Shown: positions 13,073 to 19,002 of the stretch, piece after piece | Position numbering within the stretch: position 1 is the first letter of the stretch | Layout: every line of letters begins with the position of its first letter | IMG/VR virus record: IMGVR_UViG_3300029309_000390 | Span: 1-21,892 of that record | Reading direction: 5' to 3' (one strand) | From: a virus | Length of the DNA stretch: 21,892 bases | Position numbers and translations under genes: made by a program | Notes under the pieces: generated by a model | Database searches by the model: none | Seen by the model: the letters and a program-made list of their open reading frames with translations, nothing else | Told to the model about the DNA's origin: nothing

Positions 13073-13271
13073 CTGGCTACGTACCGTCGAGTGTCTTGTC
13101 GAGGCGCGTCACGCACATTCTCTGTCACAAGAAGCACTAGCCCACAAGATCGGCTGCGCTGCTTCTCTCATACACAAATGGGAACAGTACAAACGACTGC
13201 CATCAGGCTTCATGTTCTTATGCTGGCTGGAGGCTCTCGATTGTGAAATCCAAGTACGACCGCGTGGGTAA
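13020..13271 (+). CDS. XRE-family HTH protein (83 residues)
   Basis: Residues about 23-62 (VECLVEARHAHSLSQEALAH, then CAASLIHKWEQYKRLPS) form a classic XRE helix-turn-helix: the SQEALAHKIG helix, the recognition helix SLIHKWE and the KRLPS turn. The only ATG is at 13020, inside the previous gene, giving a 53-base overlap and about 15 N-terminal residues of little interest; no good ribosome site is visible. It also overlaps the zinc-ribbon gene by 29 bases. It may control the early operon with the preceding HTH protein. Confidence 0.7.
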   Translation: MPSTEFTHLRQPVNIDPNWLRTVECLVEARHAHSLSQEALAHKIGCAASLIHKWEQYKRLPSGFMFLCWLEALDCEIQVRPRG

Positions 13272-13512
13272 AGCAAAAAACTGCGATGCCTGTGGAACGC
13301 GCACCCATTACTATGTCTGTCCGCTCAAGCACAGCGGAGGATCGTACAACATCTGTCTAAACTGTTACGAGAGAGACTCATGGCAAGCCGCGCTCGCGCT
13401 AAAGGAAACTACCACGAAAACTGGTTCATCAAACTATTCGAAACGTGGAAGATCAAAGCCAAAAAGCAGCCGCTCTCTGGCAGCTTGGGCGGCGAGTATC
13501 GAGGAGACATAG
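13243..13512 (+). CDS. Small zinc-ribbon protein (GTG start)
   Basis: GTG at 13243 gives 89 residues. Cysteines at about 14 and 17 (CDAC), 26, 38 and 41 (CLNC), with histidines at 22 and 30, make a credible treble-clef or zinc-ribbon site. After residue 46 the frame runs out of phase through the next gene for 133 bases, and this Ser/Lys-rich tail looks unselected. The region 13272-13379 has no other gene, which supports the zinc part being real. Such proteins in phages often accompany endonucleases; its neighbour is a nuclease. Confidence 0.55.
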   Translation: MKSKYDRVGKAKNCDACGTRTHYYVCPLKHSGGSYNICLNCYERDSWQAALALKETTTKTGSSNYSKRGRSKPKSSRSLAAWAASIEET

Positions 13513-13697
13513 TTCTCACAATCAATGGTGTCGAACTTATCACCGAGGTTAAGTATAGAAAAGGCACGTTTCCCTCACCCTTTACTGTACTCGACCGTAG
13601 AGATGCTGCTATATATAAGAGAGGCAACGGCACCGACCCCAAGTGGGTATTGATCCTGCCAGATCATGTCGTTGAAAGGATATGGAGGTCCAAGTGA
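13380..13697 (+). CDS. PDDEXK-type resolvase-like endonuclease
   Basis: 105 residues from the ATG at 13380 (MASRARAKGNYHENWF), preceded by a purine-rich GAGAGAG. GGEYRGDIVLTING followed by ITEVKYRKG contains the D-(12)-ExK arrangement (D43, E56, K58) of small archaeal-type Holliday junction resolvases and related phage nucleases. A basic N-terminus and an aromatic ending (VVERIW) agree. It probably resolves branched DNA made during replication and recombination before packaging. Only one base separates it from the next gene's start. Confidence 0.75.
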   Translation: MASRARAKGNYHENWFIKLFETWKIKAKKQPLSGSLGGEYRGDIVLTINGVELITEVKYRKGTFPSPFTVLDRRDAAIYKRGNGTDPKWVLILPDHVVERIWRSK

Positions 13698-13698
13698 A

Positions 13699-14304
13699 AT
13701 GGCATACAAACTTGTTGATGATGTCATCAACCATGACGTTGGCGATGCTATTGCCAAACTCATCCTCATTGCACTCGCTCGTTTTGCAAATCAAAACAAT
13801 CAGTGCTTCCCCAGCCTAGCAAAAATCTGTGAAGTCACGCACCTTTCAAACGCCACCGTGTGTAGAAAGTTGAATTGGCTTGAACAAAACGGGTTTGTTT
13901 CACGTGAAACATCGAAAGGTGTCTCAACACGATACACCCTACGTGTCTCACAGCGAGACCAAGTAGTCTCAGACAGAGACACTAATCTGTCAGTAAGCAA
14001 TACAAAACATACAATACCGGATGAGTGGGAAGCATCGAAGGAGTTGCGCAACTCCATCAATGCTAAGCTCAAGTTGGAGGTCGACCATGACTATGAAGAA
14101 AATCGGTTCCGTAGCTGGAACCAAGCTCACGGTAAAAAACTCAGAGATTGGGACGCAGGCTATAAGCTCTGGTGCAATCGTATTGACCCAGAAAGAAGCC
14201 CAAGGAGCTTTGGAAGTATTATCCCAGCCAGATCGTCAGCCAAGCGGCACCAACCTCAATCTTCTTTCTTCTCTCGCGCAGCACGGAGTCTCACTGGAAC
14301 CTGA
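13699..14304 (+). CDS. Winged-helix replication protein
   Basis: The ATG at 13699 (MAYKLVDDVI, 201 residues) has GGAGGT nine bases upstream. Residues about 35-75 (CFPSLAKICEVTHLSNATVC, then LNWLEQNGFVSRE) are a winged helix-turn-helix typical of phage replication initiators. Near residues 133-160, FRSWNQAHGKKLRDWDAGYK followed by LWCNRI resembles the DnaT-like DNA-binding module found at the end of such proteins. It is therefore a candidate origin-binding or replisome-organising protein. The last 218 bases overlap the next gene in another frame. Confidence 0.75.
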   Translation: MAYKLVDDVINHDVGDAIAKLILIALARFANQNNQCFPSLAKICEVTHLSNATVCRKLNWLEQNGFVSRETSKGVSTRYTLRVSQRDQVVSDRDTNLSVSNTKHTIPDEWEASKELRNSINAKLKLEVDHDYEENRFRSWNQAHGKKLRDWDAGYKLWCNRIDPERSPRSFGSIIPARSSAKRHQPQSSFFSRAARSLTGT

Positions 14305-14674
14305 GTTCACATCGAACTATGAGGTAAAAAAATTCAAACCAACCTTGGCTCATGACGTCAACCTAGATGATTGTCGTCGTATGATTAAAATGGCCATGGT
14401 TCCCATGCCTGTTGCTGATATGGAGAAAGCATTGCTGACATCGATGATGCTGATGACCAAGACTCCCGGTGATACAGCCGAAGACTGTGCAATGCGTTGC
14501 AAACTGTATGCTAATCAAATGCAAGACTGGCCTGCGGACTGCTTCAACTACACACTGAAGGTTGTAACCCGGCATCACAAATGGTGGCCTGCCTTTTCTG
14601 ATTTCTACAAAGAATACTCATGGATTGTACGTCCACGATTGAAGATGCAAGAATGTCTTTCGGACTTGACCTAG
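14087..14674 (+). CDS. Possible helicase-loader-like replication protein
   Basis: 195 residues from the ATG at 14087, chosen because TTGGAGGT lies just upstream, as for several other early genes. The C-terminal half has LYANQMQDWPADCFNYTLKV and then HHKWWPAFSDFYKEY. This resembles the Y...L.dyP.d.....A......W.P...E pattern of phage helicase loader/inhibitor proteins of the G39P type. The order after a winged-helix initiator supports this. The first 72 codons overlap the initiator's 3' end out of frame. The assignment is tentative. Confidence 0.5.
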   Translation: MTMKKIGSVAGTKLTVKNSEIGTQAISSGAIVLTQKEAQGALEVLSQPDRQPSGTNLNLLSSLAQHGVSLEPEFTSNYEVKKFKPTLAHDVNLDDCRRMIKMAMVPMPVADMEKALLTSMMLMTKTPGDTAEDCAMRCKLYANQMQDWPADCFNYTLKVVTRHHKWWPAFSDFYKEYSWIVRPRLKMQECLSDLT

Positions 14675-14675
14675 G

Positions 14676-14687
14676 TGCATAAATGCA
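14676..14687. promoter_or_regulatory. Operator-like TGCATAAATGCA
   Basis: With flanking bases it forms GTGCATAAATGCAC, a perfect six-base inverted repeat around AA. It lies in the AT-rich gap before the exonuclease gene, after the loader-like gene's stop. It is the third member of the TGCATA-type set. TATATT at about 14693-14698 could be part of a -10 element, but no convincing -35 pairs with it. Confidence 0.45.
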
Positions 14688-14717
14688 CTAAATATATTCT
14701 AACGATTGGAGGTCGTA

Positions 14718-15503
14718 ATGGAACGCACTGGATTTATTGGCGGCTCTGACATGATGACTATCATGGACGGAGATTGGGAATATCTTTGGCAAATCAAAAC
14801 AGGTCGTGCAGTACCTGATGATCTGTCAAATGTCTTCCCGGTACAGCTTGGCATCGCCACCGAAGAGTTCAACATGTCACTAGTTGAAGACGCAACACTG
14901 CCAATGGATCGGCAGCATGTTGTTGCAAACTGGTGGGAAGGCGTGCCACTCAAGGCAACGCTCGATGGGTATCGCCGTGATCTTAATGGCAATGGCGTTG
15001 GTGTAGAGTGCAAGCATACTTACGAACGCAACACCCTTGATAACCAGCTTCAGAAATATATGCCGCAGCTTCAGTTCTACATGTGGGTTGCTGATTGCGA
15101 GTATATGTATTTTGCCAACATCTTTGGTAACCGCGATTGGAAGATGTGCAAGGTCCAGCGTGATACTGCATACATCGAAGCAATGCAGACACCACTCAAA
15201 GAGTTCTGGCATTTCGTCAACACCGATCAGCAACCACAGCTTCCGCACTATCCTGTCATGCAACCCGGCATCAAGCACATCCCGATTGATGACATGATCA
15301 GCCGTGACATGAACAGCGACAATCAGTTTATGGATCGCGCCCACACCTTCATCGAAACGAAGGACGCGCACAAGGTCCACGAATCAGCCAAGGCTGATCT
15401 CAAAGCCATGCTCGGTGAAGACGAGCGTGAGCTTGTATCGGACATCCTGTCCGTCAAACGCACCAAGTCAGGTGTACGCATCACAGCCAAAAAGGAGGTT
15501 TAG
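14718..15503 (+). CDS. YqaJ-type phage recombination exonuclease
   Basis: 261 residues starting MERTGFIGGSDMMTIMDGDW at an ATG six bases after GGAGGT. The opening GGSD, LWQIKTGR, and GIATEEF near 45-51 are the usual first motifs of YqaJ/lambda-exonuclease-like nucleases. TLDGYRRD (D83) and VECKHT (E97, K99) supply the catalytic D-ExK. The enzyme would chew 5' strands to give single-stranded DNA for the ERF protein encoded two genes downstream, the standard phage recombination pair. All catalytic residues appear present. Confidence 0.85.
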   Translation: MERTGFIGGSDMMTIMDGDWEYLWQIKTGRAVPDDLSNVFPVQLGIATEEFNMSLVEDATLPMDRQHVVANWWEGVPLKATLDGYRRDLNGNGVGVECKHTYERNTLDNQLQKYMPQLQFYMWVADCEYMYFANIFGNRDWKMCKVQRDTAYIEAMQTPLKEFWHFVNTDQQPQLPHYPVMQPGIKHIPIDDMISRDMNSDNQFMDRAHTFIETKDAHKVHESAKADLKAMLGEDERELVSDILSVKRTKSGVRITAKKEV

Positions 15504-15504
15504 T

Positions 15505-15747
15505 GTGACGCAGAATCAAAAAATCCTAGCAGCCTTGAGGGATGGCAAACGTATCAGTCCGCTGTCCGCTCTACAAGATTATGGCTGCATGAGACTTGCG
15601 GCTCGCATCTATGATCTGCGAGATCAGGGCTGGAATATTCAGTCCGTTTCCACAACCAACGGCAAGGCCACTTGGATGGAATATAAAATGGCCGAGGACG
15701 CTGCCACATCCCCGGCCAGTGTTCAAACAGATTGGAGGTCAGTTTGA
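15505..15747 (+). CDS. HTH_39-type winged-helix protein (GTG start)
   Basis: GTG at 15505 with AGGAGGT five bases upstream gives 80 residues: MTQNQKILAALRDGKRISPL. The segment ISPLSALQDYGCMRLAARIY and then DLRDQGWNI is the recognisable HTH_39 pattern found in small phage proteins, likely DNA-binding. The end after about residue 60 is polar. It is placed between exonuclease and ERF and overlaps ERF by one base (TGATG), so it is probably co-translated; whether it regulates or takes part in recombination is unknown. Confidence 0.75.
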   Translation: MTQNQKILAALRDGKRISPLSALQDYGCMRLAARIYDLRDQGWNIQSVSTTNGKATWMEYKMAEDAATSPASVQTDWRSV

Positions 15748-16253
15748 TGACTAAACCTACCCCGAAGGATGCACCGATCAAAGCGAAAAGTGATCCGAAG
15801 AAAGCGCCACTCATACCAGATATTGAGCATGCTTTGGTTGCTTGGCACAAGACCTTGCCCTCTGCAAGCAAGGGCGGCACTAATCCACACTTCCGCAGCA
15901 ACTACTCAACTCTGGAAGAAGTCATTGCTGTTGTTGAAACGGCAACAGAGTTTGGACTTACGTTTACTCAGCTGACTGATTTTTCAGTCATTGAGGGTGG
16001 CGTTGTCGAGTTTGTCAAGACTGTCATCTTGCACGAAAGCGGTGATCGCCTAGAAGGCCGTACTCTCATCAAGGCTAAAGATAAATCCAATCCACAGCAG
16101 ATGGGGTCCGGTATCACATATGCTAAACGCTACGGCTTGCAAGCTGCGTTTGGCATCCCATCCGAAGACGACGACGCAAATGCTGCCACTAAGCCAAAAG
16201 CTGAAGAGGTCGTCGAGTTTGGCAACAAGGCAACAGACAACGGAGGTTGGTAA
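15747..16253 (+). CDS. erf: ERF-family single-strand annealing protein
   Basis: 168 residues. PHFRSNYSTLEEVIAVVE near residues 48-65 and GSGITYAKRYGLQAAFGI near 121-138 are the marker motifs of ERF proteins, which anneal complementary single strands during phage recombination and genome circularisation. The N-terminus is a short basic Lys/Pro stretch and the C-terminus after DDDAN is acidic and disordered, as usual. The ATG overlaps the preceding TGA and GGAGGT lies upstream. It works with the YqaJ-type exonuclease. Confidence 0.88.
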   Translation: MTKPTPKDAPIKAKSDPKKAPLIPDIEHALVAWHKTLPSASKGGTNPHFRSNYSTLEEVIAVVETATEFGLTFTQLTDFSVIEGGVVEFVKTVILHESGDRLEGRTLIKAKDKSNPQQMGSGITYAKRYGLQAAFGIPSEDDDANAATKPKAEEVVEFGNKATDNGGW

Positions 16254-16254
16254 T

Positions 16255-16506
16255 ATGCCTGTATTTAAGTCTGGGGTGACTATCCCACCAAAAAAGAATC
16301 CTATCCGTCCCAAGGGAACCAAGAAGTATGCTTGGCTTGCCAACTGGAAGTTCATGGATTGTATCGAGGTTGATACCGAAGAAGACTGCCAGCGCATCGA
16401 TGGTGCGGTACGGAAGTTTGGATTTGGTGGTGTGCCGGGTAAGCTGTCACGTCGTAAGATCAACGAAAATGGTCAGACCTTTTATCGTTTATGGAGGATT
16501 GCTTGA
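16255..16506 (+). CDS. Hypothetical early protein (83 residues)
   Basis: Start ATG at 16255, one base after the ERF stop, with GGAGGT eight bases upstream; a longer reading from 16120 would lie inside erf and is rejected. The protein begins MPVFKSGVTIPPKKNPIRPK, is basic at first, and has an aromatic middle (YAWLANWKFMDCIEV) and a Gly/Lys-rich end (FGFGGVPGKLSRRK, then FYRLWRIA). I do not recognise it. Its place between ERF and the SSB-like protein suggests a role in recombination or single-strand binding. The stop overlaps the next start. Confidence 0.7.
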   Translation: MPVFKSGVTIPPKKNPIRPKGTKKYAWLANWKFMDCIEVDTEEDCQRIDGAVRKFGFGGVPGKLSRRKINENGQTFYRLWRIA

Positions 16507-16880
16507 GTCAGTATGACGATACGGATCGTGGGGCGGCATTCCCGCCTCGCGAGAACCAGCAGATGATTCTGTCTGGTCCAATCAATGAGAACGGCGAGGA
16601 CTCGCGCGTCGCCGTTGTCAAATCAATGCTGCCAGATGGTAGGGTCATTTTTGATCTGTATCAGAAGGTCGGCACCTTGTTCGACAATGAGTCGGAGAAG
16701 CCCAACGCACCGCACTTCACCGGCCCATGGAAAGGTCGGCGAGTCGCTGCTTGGAAAGCAGAAAAAGACGATGGCACAAAATACATGCAACTTCGTCTGT
16801 CAGACCGCGTGGCAAAAGAACAGCCAGCAGTCCACCAAACTGAAGCCACACCGCTTCCGGCCGATGACATCCCGTTCTAG
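16503..16880 (+). CDS. SSB-like protein with acidic C-terminal tip
   Basis: 125 residues from TTG at 16503, which follows GGAGG by about five bases; ATG at 16491 has no ribosome site but would add four residues. The N-terminus reads YDDTDRGAAFPPRENQQM. The core has strand-rich segments (VIFDLYQKVGTLF, then GRRVAAWKA and YMQLRLSDRV) consistent with one small OB-type fold. The protein ends PADDIPF, almost the same as the tip of bacterial SSB (DDDIPF), which recruits repair proteins. A phage single-strand-binding role fits the exonuclease and ERF neighbours, but the family is not certain. Confidence 0.6.
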   Translation: MSQYDDTDRGAAFPPRENQQMILSGPINENGEDSRVAVVKSMLPDGRVIFDLYQKVGTLFDNESEKPNAPHFTGPWKGRRVAAWKAEKDDGTKYMQLRLSDRVAKEQPAVHQTEATPLPADDIPF

Positions 16881-17001
16881 GCTGTACGCCGCCGCACTGC
16901 TCCCTACAAAGCGAGTGCGGCGGCGATCACGCTTTCGGCAACGAGCTGCCTTAGTTATACTCGTTGCCCTTGTAACAACCTTCATTCTGATTGGAGAGTA
17001 G
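16864..17001 (+). CDS. Possible small single-pass membrane protein (45 residues)
   Basis: ATG at 16864, overlapping the SSB-like gene by 17 bases, gives MTSRSRLYAAALLPTKRVRR, then RSRFRQRAALVILV and a final TTFILIGE. A strongly basic first half followed by one hydrophobic segment is a normal N-in membrane topology. No ribosome site is visible and the hairpin 16889-16923 falls inside it, so it may equally be an untranslated gap. Without it, 16881-17002 is a 122-base gap holding only that hairpin. Confidence 0.35.
   Translation: MTSRSRLYAAALLPTKRVRRRSRFRQRAALVILVALVTTFILIGE
16889..16923. other. Ten-base-pair GC-rich hairpin
   Basis: CCGCCGCACT (16889-16898) pairs exactly with AGTGCGGCGG (16914-16923) around a 15-base loop that can itself pair GCT with AGC. 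No T-run follows. It may be a Rho-dependent or RNA-processing element between the recombination genes and the last two early genes. Confidence 0.55.
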
Positions 17002-17002
17002 T

Positions 17003-17206
17003 ATGCCATATGCGCAATACGCAGACAGACATCTCGTTGGTGGTGCCATTGAAGGCACAAACCACGGCGTTAATGACCGTGTTATTCAACAAAGAAACAA
17101 AGAAGCATGGAAAAAAGTCTCTGAAAGTTTACCTGACAATGCGTTTGCTGATGACGTTGTATTTGTAGATACAATTCCTTTTGTAAGGGGGTTCAGCACA
17201 CAATGA
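17003..17206 (+). CDS. Hypothetical early protein (67 residues)
   Basis: Begins MPYAQYADRHLVGGAIEGTN at the ATG at 17003, with GGAGAG six bases upstream. A single helix-like stretch (QQRNKEAWKKVSESLPDN) is followed by VVFVDTIPFVRGFSTQ. I do not recognise it. The stop overlaps the next ATG by four bases (ATGA), so the last two plus-strand genes form a unit at the end of the early operon. Confidence 0.65.
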   Translation: MPYAQYADRHLVGGAIEGTNHGVNDRVIQQRNKEAWKKVSESLPDNAFADDVVFVDTIPFVRGFSTQ

Positions 17207-17448
17207 TTCGTGACAATCAACCAGTAATCTTAGTCATACCAAGAGATGACGGACTCAAGGTCAGTGTTTCCGGCAAAGTATATGATGTGCCAATGACACC
17301 TGCTCAAATGCAGGCAATGGCTATTCGCTTCCAAGAAGCAGCAATGAATATGCTTATACAGGAACGGCGAGGAGTCGCATCTTCTCTATCAGACGCTCGG
17401 CACGGTTCGGAACCTGACGATACCATCGACTCGATTCCATCTCATTAG
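17203..17448 (+). CDS. Hypothetical last early gene, overlaps lysozyme gene
   Basis: 81 residues: MIRDNQPVILVIPRDDGLKV, then VSGKVYDVPMTPAQMQAMAI and a helix to about residue 56. These features look like a small folded domain. The last 31 codons (from about GVASSLSD) run antisense over the end of the lysozyme gene and look unselected. A weak AAGGGGG lies 11 bases before the ATG. Family unknown. Convergent overlap with the minus-strand lysis genes is 95 bases. Confidence 0.65.
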   Translation: MIRDNQPVILVIPRDDGLKVSVSGKVYDVPMTPAQMQAMAIRFQEAAMNMLIQERRGVASSLSDARHGSEPDDTIDSIPSH

Positions 17449-17806
17449 CGGCTGTGTCCCAATCTCTGTCATCGACCGCAGCCTTCATCTTCTTGAATTT
17501 AGAAAGACGCGGTAAGCCCATGTTGAACATCATGTTGGCGATGATAAGCTGAGCATCTTCGGGAAGGTCGTTGAAGTCAGGATAGAGCTTCAAACAATCT
17601 AGCCTGACACGATCAACGTCCTTCTCGAACACCTCACGTACACGCTCCTCTGATACTGGCGTACCTAGTGGCTGACCAAACTCAGGGTCATCTTGAGTAA
17701 CGAGATGGCCAATTCCAAATGTAGCGTAACCGAGATGATCGTTATAAATTTCAAACTTACAACCTTCATCAACTTCTAACGCTGTAATTAGTTTTTCAAT
17801 GTTCAC
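17354..17806 (-). CDS. Endolysin, T4-type lysozyme (GH24)
   Basis: GTG at 17806 overlaps the holin stop by four bases (GTGA) and has AAAGGA about eight bases upstream, giving 150 residues starting MNIEKLITALEVDEG. Catalytic residues fit T4 lysozyme: E14 in DEG, D23 and T29, with the same spacing as E11, D20 and T26 of T4, followed by FGIGH. It cuts the sugar backbone of host peptidoglycan at lysis. There is no signal peptide, so it should need the holin to reach the wall. A longer reading from 17977 is rejected. Confidence 0.9.
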   Translation of the reverse strand: MNIEKLITALEVDEGCKFEIYNDHLGYATFGIGHLVTQDDPEFGQPLGTPVSEERVREVFEKDVDRVRLDCLKLYPDFNDLPEDAQLIIANMMFNMGLPRLSKFKKMKAAVDDRDWDTAANEMESSRWYRQVPNRAERLIEKMRLLAVPV

Positions 17807-18180
17807 TTCTTCAATCCTTTCAGTCCGCGTAAACCAAAGCTCGCTGCTATCGAGGCGTACATTGCCCATTGAAACCAACTCGGCGTGGCCCCCAGCGCAG
17901 TGAAGCCACGCTCCACATATGGCTGCAACGGCGGTATGAAACACATCGCAATGATCACTATAAATAATATAGTCCATGCCTCGTCCTTCCAGCTTTCTTT
18001 GCTGGCTTCAGCCATGACACGCTCCCACCCCGCCTCATGCGTAGCTGCGACACGCATCACCTCGGCTTCCGCTTCGGCTCGTGCAACCCTGACTTGGCTC
18101 TGTGCTGCCTTCTCCGCTGCCTTACCTTTTAGCCACCCACCAGCTAACTCTCCAACAATCGGTATCAATGCTTGTATCAT
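17803..18180 (-). CDS. Holin, GTA 3-TM type
   Basis: 125 residues: a hydrophobic or amphipathic N-terminal segment (about 1-16), a long Ala/Glu-rich helix (20-60), then KESWKDEAWTILFIVIIAMC with a membrane span at about 69-84 and another at about 103-117, ending in Lys. This matches the holin family named from gene transfer agents (three segments, KDE before the second). It makes the inner-membrane lesion that lets lysozyme out. The ATG overlaps the upstream stop by four bases and AGGAAG lies seven bases upstream. Confidence 0.85.
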   Translation of the reverse strand: MIQALIPIVGELAGGWLKGKAAEKAAQSQVRVARAEAEAEVMRVAATHEAGWERVMAEASKESWKDEAWTILFIVIIAMCFIPPLQPYVERGFTALGATPSWFQWAMYASIAASFGLRGLKGLKK

Positions 18181-18383
18181 TTTTCGCTTCCTAGCCAGAC
18201 GGCGAATGCCCCTGTCATTGCGCCAGTGACCGTGGCCGTCAACGCTGTAGCCTGTGAAGTCATCGCCTCAGGAGGCAACAAAATGAACCATTCAATCACG
18301 CGTATGTACATAAACGTCATCGTAAACATCATCACACGAGGCAGTATTTTCCAAGCAAGAAAACGCTCCATAGTCACTTCCAT
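18177..18383 (-). CDS. Small membrane protein of the lysis cassette (68 residues)
   Basis: I chose the ATG at 18383 (MEVTMERFLAWKILPRVMMF), which overlaps the upstream TGA by one base and has AAGGGAG six bases upstream; the next ATG at 18371 is also possible. Two membrane segments are likely, about residues 17-33 (MMFTMTFMYIRVIEWFI) and 48-65 (TATVTGAMTGAFAVWLG). I recall near-identical proteins in many marine phage lysis cassettes, annotated as hypothetical. It may be an antiholin or second holin; that is inference from position and topology. Confidence 0.75.
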   Translation of the reverse strand: MEVTMERFLAWKILPRVMMFTMTFMYIRVIEWFILLPPEAMTSQATALTATVTGAMTGAFAVWLGSEK

Positions 18384-18814
18384 CACAGTCTCCCTTGATG
18401 GTGTAGAATCAACATAACCAAAGCTCCGAGAACAGCTAAACAAGAAAGAACAAAAATAGAAATGATTGTCCATTCGACAATCTTCTTACGTTGATGTTCA
18501 GCAGCAATTTCAGCTTCACGTCTCGCCACTCTAGCTTTTGCTTGAAAGCGTTGCCAATCATGCCAAAGACCGGGGCGGCCCAAGATAATCATCATTTGTT
18601 TGAGTTCTTCTTCTTTTTCACGAATCTGTTCAAGAGCCATAAACTCTTCCAGATCGGAACTATTACCTTTTTTAGCAGCTTTGGATTGTAGCTTTTCTTT
18701 TGCACCGACAAACTCAGCAATGGCGCTTCCGGCTTTAGCTATGTCGCCAGAATTCTGCACAGCTTGCTTAATAACTGCAAAGGCAGCATTGGCTGCGGCA
18801 AGCTCGGCAAGCAT
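18383..18814 (-). CDS. Phage coiled-coil protein with C-terminal membrane anchor
   Basis: 143 residues. MLAELAAANAAFAVIKQAVQ opens the protein, a start I know from a widespread marine phage family. A Lys/Glu-rich coiled-coil-like region follows (about 50-115, including RPGLWHDWQRFQAKARVARR), then one membrane segment (about 116-137, ISIFVLSCLAVLGALVML). The family has no proven role; location beside holin and lysozyme makes a spanin-like or lysis-accessory function possible. GAGGA precedes the start. Confidence 0.75.
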   Translation of the reverse strand: MLAELAAANAAFAVIKQAVQNSGDIAKAGSAIAEFVGAKEKLQSKAAKKGNSSDLEEFMALEQIREKEEELKQMMIILGRPGLWHDWQRFQAKARVARREAEIAAEHQRKKIVEWTIISIFVLSCLAVLGALVMLILHHQGRL

Positions 18815-19002
18815 CAGTAGGTCCTCACATCTTCATTTACCAGCCTCGGCAAACAATAAGCAGTGATGTTGTGACCCTGTTTGTGCAATCTCTGGGCAAA
18901 GTACACGCAGTCATCGACACTACGAAAATACATATCATTGCTAGTGAGCCGCTTATCCTCACCAATCCCTACATAAACAAACAACAAAAAAACATGAATC
19001 AT
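18814..19002 (-). CDS. Small protein with hydrophobic N-terminus (62 residues)
   Basis: Starts MIHVFLLFVYVGIGEDKRL and continues DMYFRSVDDCVYFAQRL, ending AYCLPRLVNEDVRTY. The first 13 residues could be a short signal or membrane anchor; two cysteines (in DDC and AYC) may form a disulphide if the body is periplasmic. This small family is frequent in marine phages next to the tail and lysis genes, function unknown. The ATG overlaps the preceding TGA by four bases; no strong ribosome site is seen, so coupling is likely. Confidence 0.75.
   Translation of the reverse strand: MIHVFLLFVYVGIGEDKRLTSNDMYFRSVDDCVYFAQRLHKQGHNITAYCLPRLVNEDVRTY

Noticed and set aside
13380-13512. Programmed -1 frameshift between zinc-ribbon and nuclease frames
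   Set aside because: The frame relation fits, but I found no slippery heptamer or following stem, so it is kept only as a question.
16585-16863. Long plus-strand frame across the SSB-like gene
   Set aside because: It is a shadow of the SSB-like gene; only its last 45 codons are worth considering, and they are listed separately.
17807-17977. Longer lysozyme N-terminus from 17977
   Set aside because: It would cover half of the holin gene; the GTG at 17806 gives the family's normal start and a four-base GTGA overlap.
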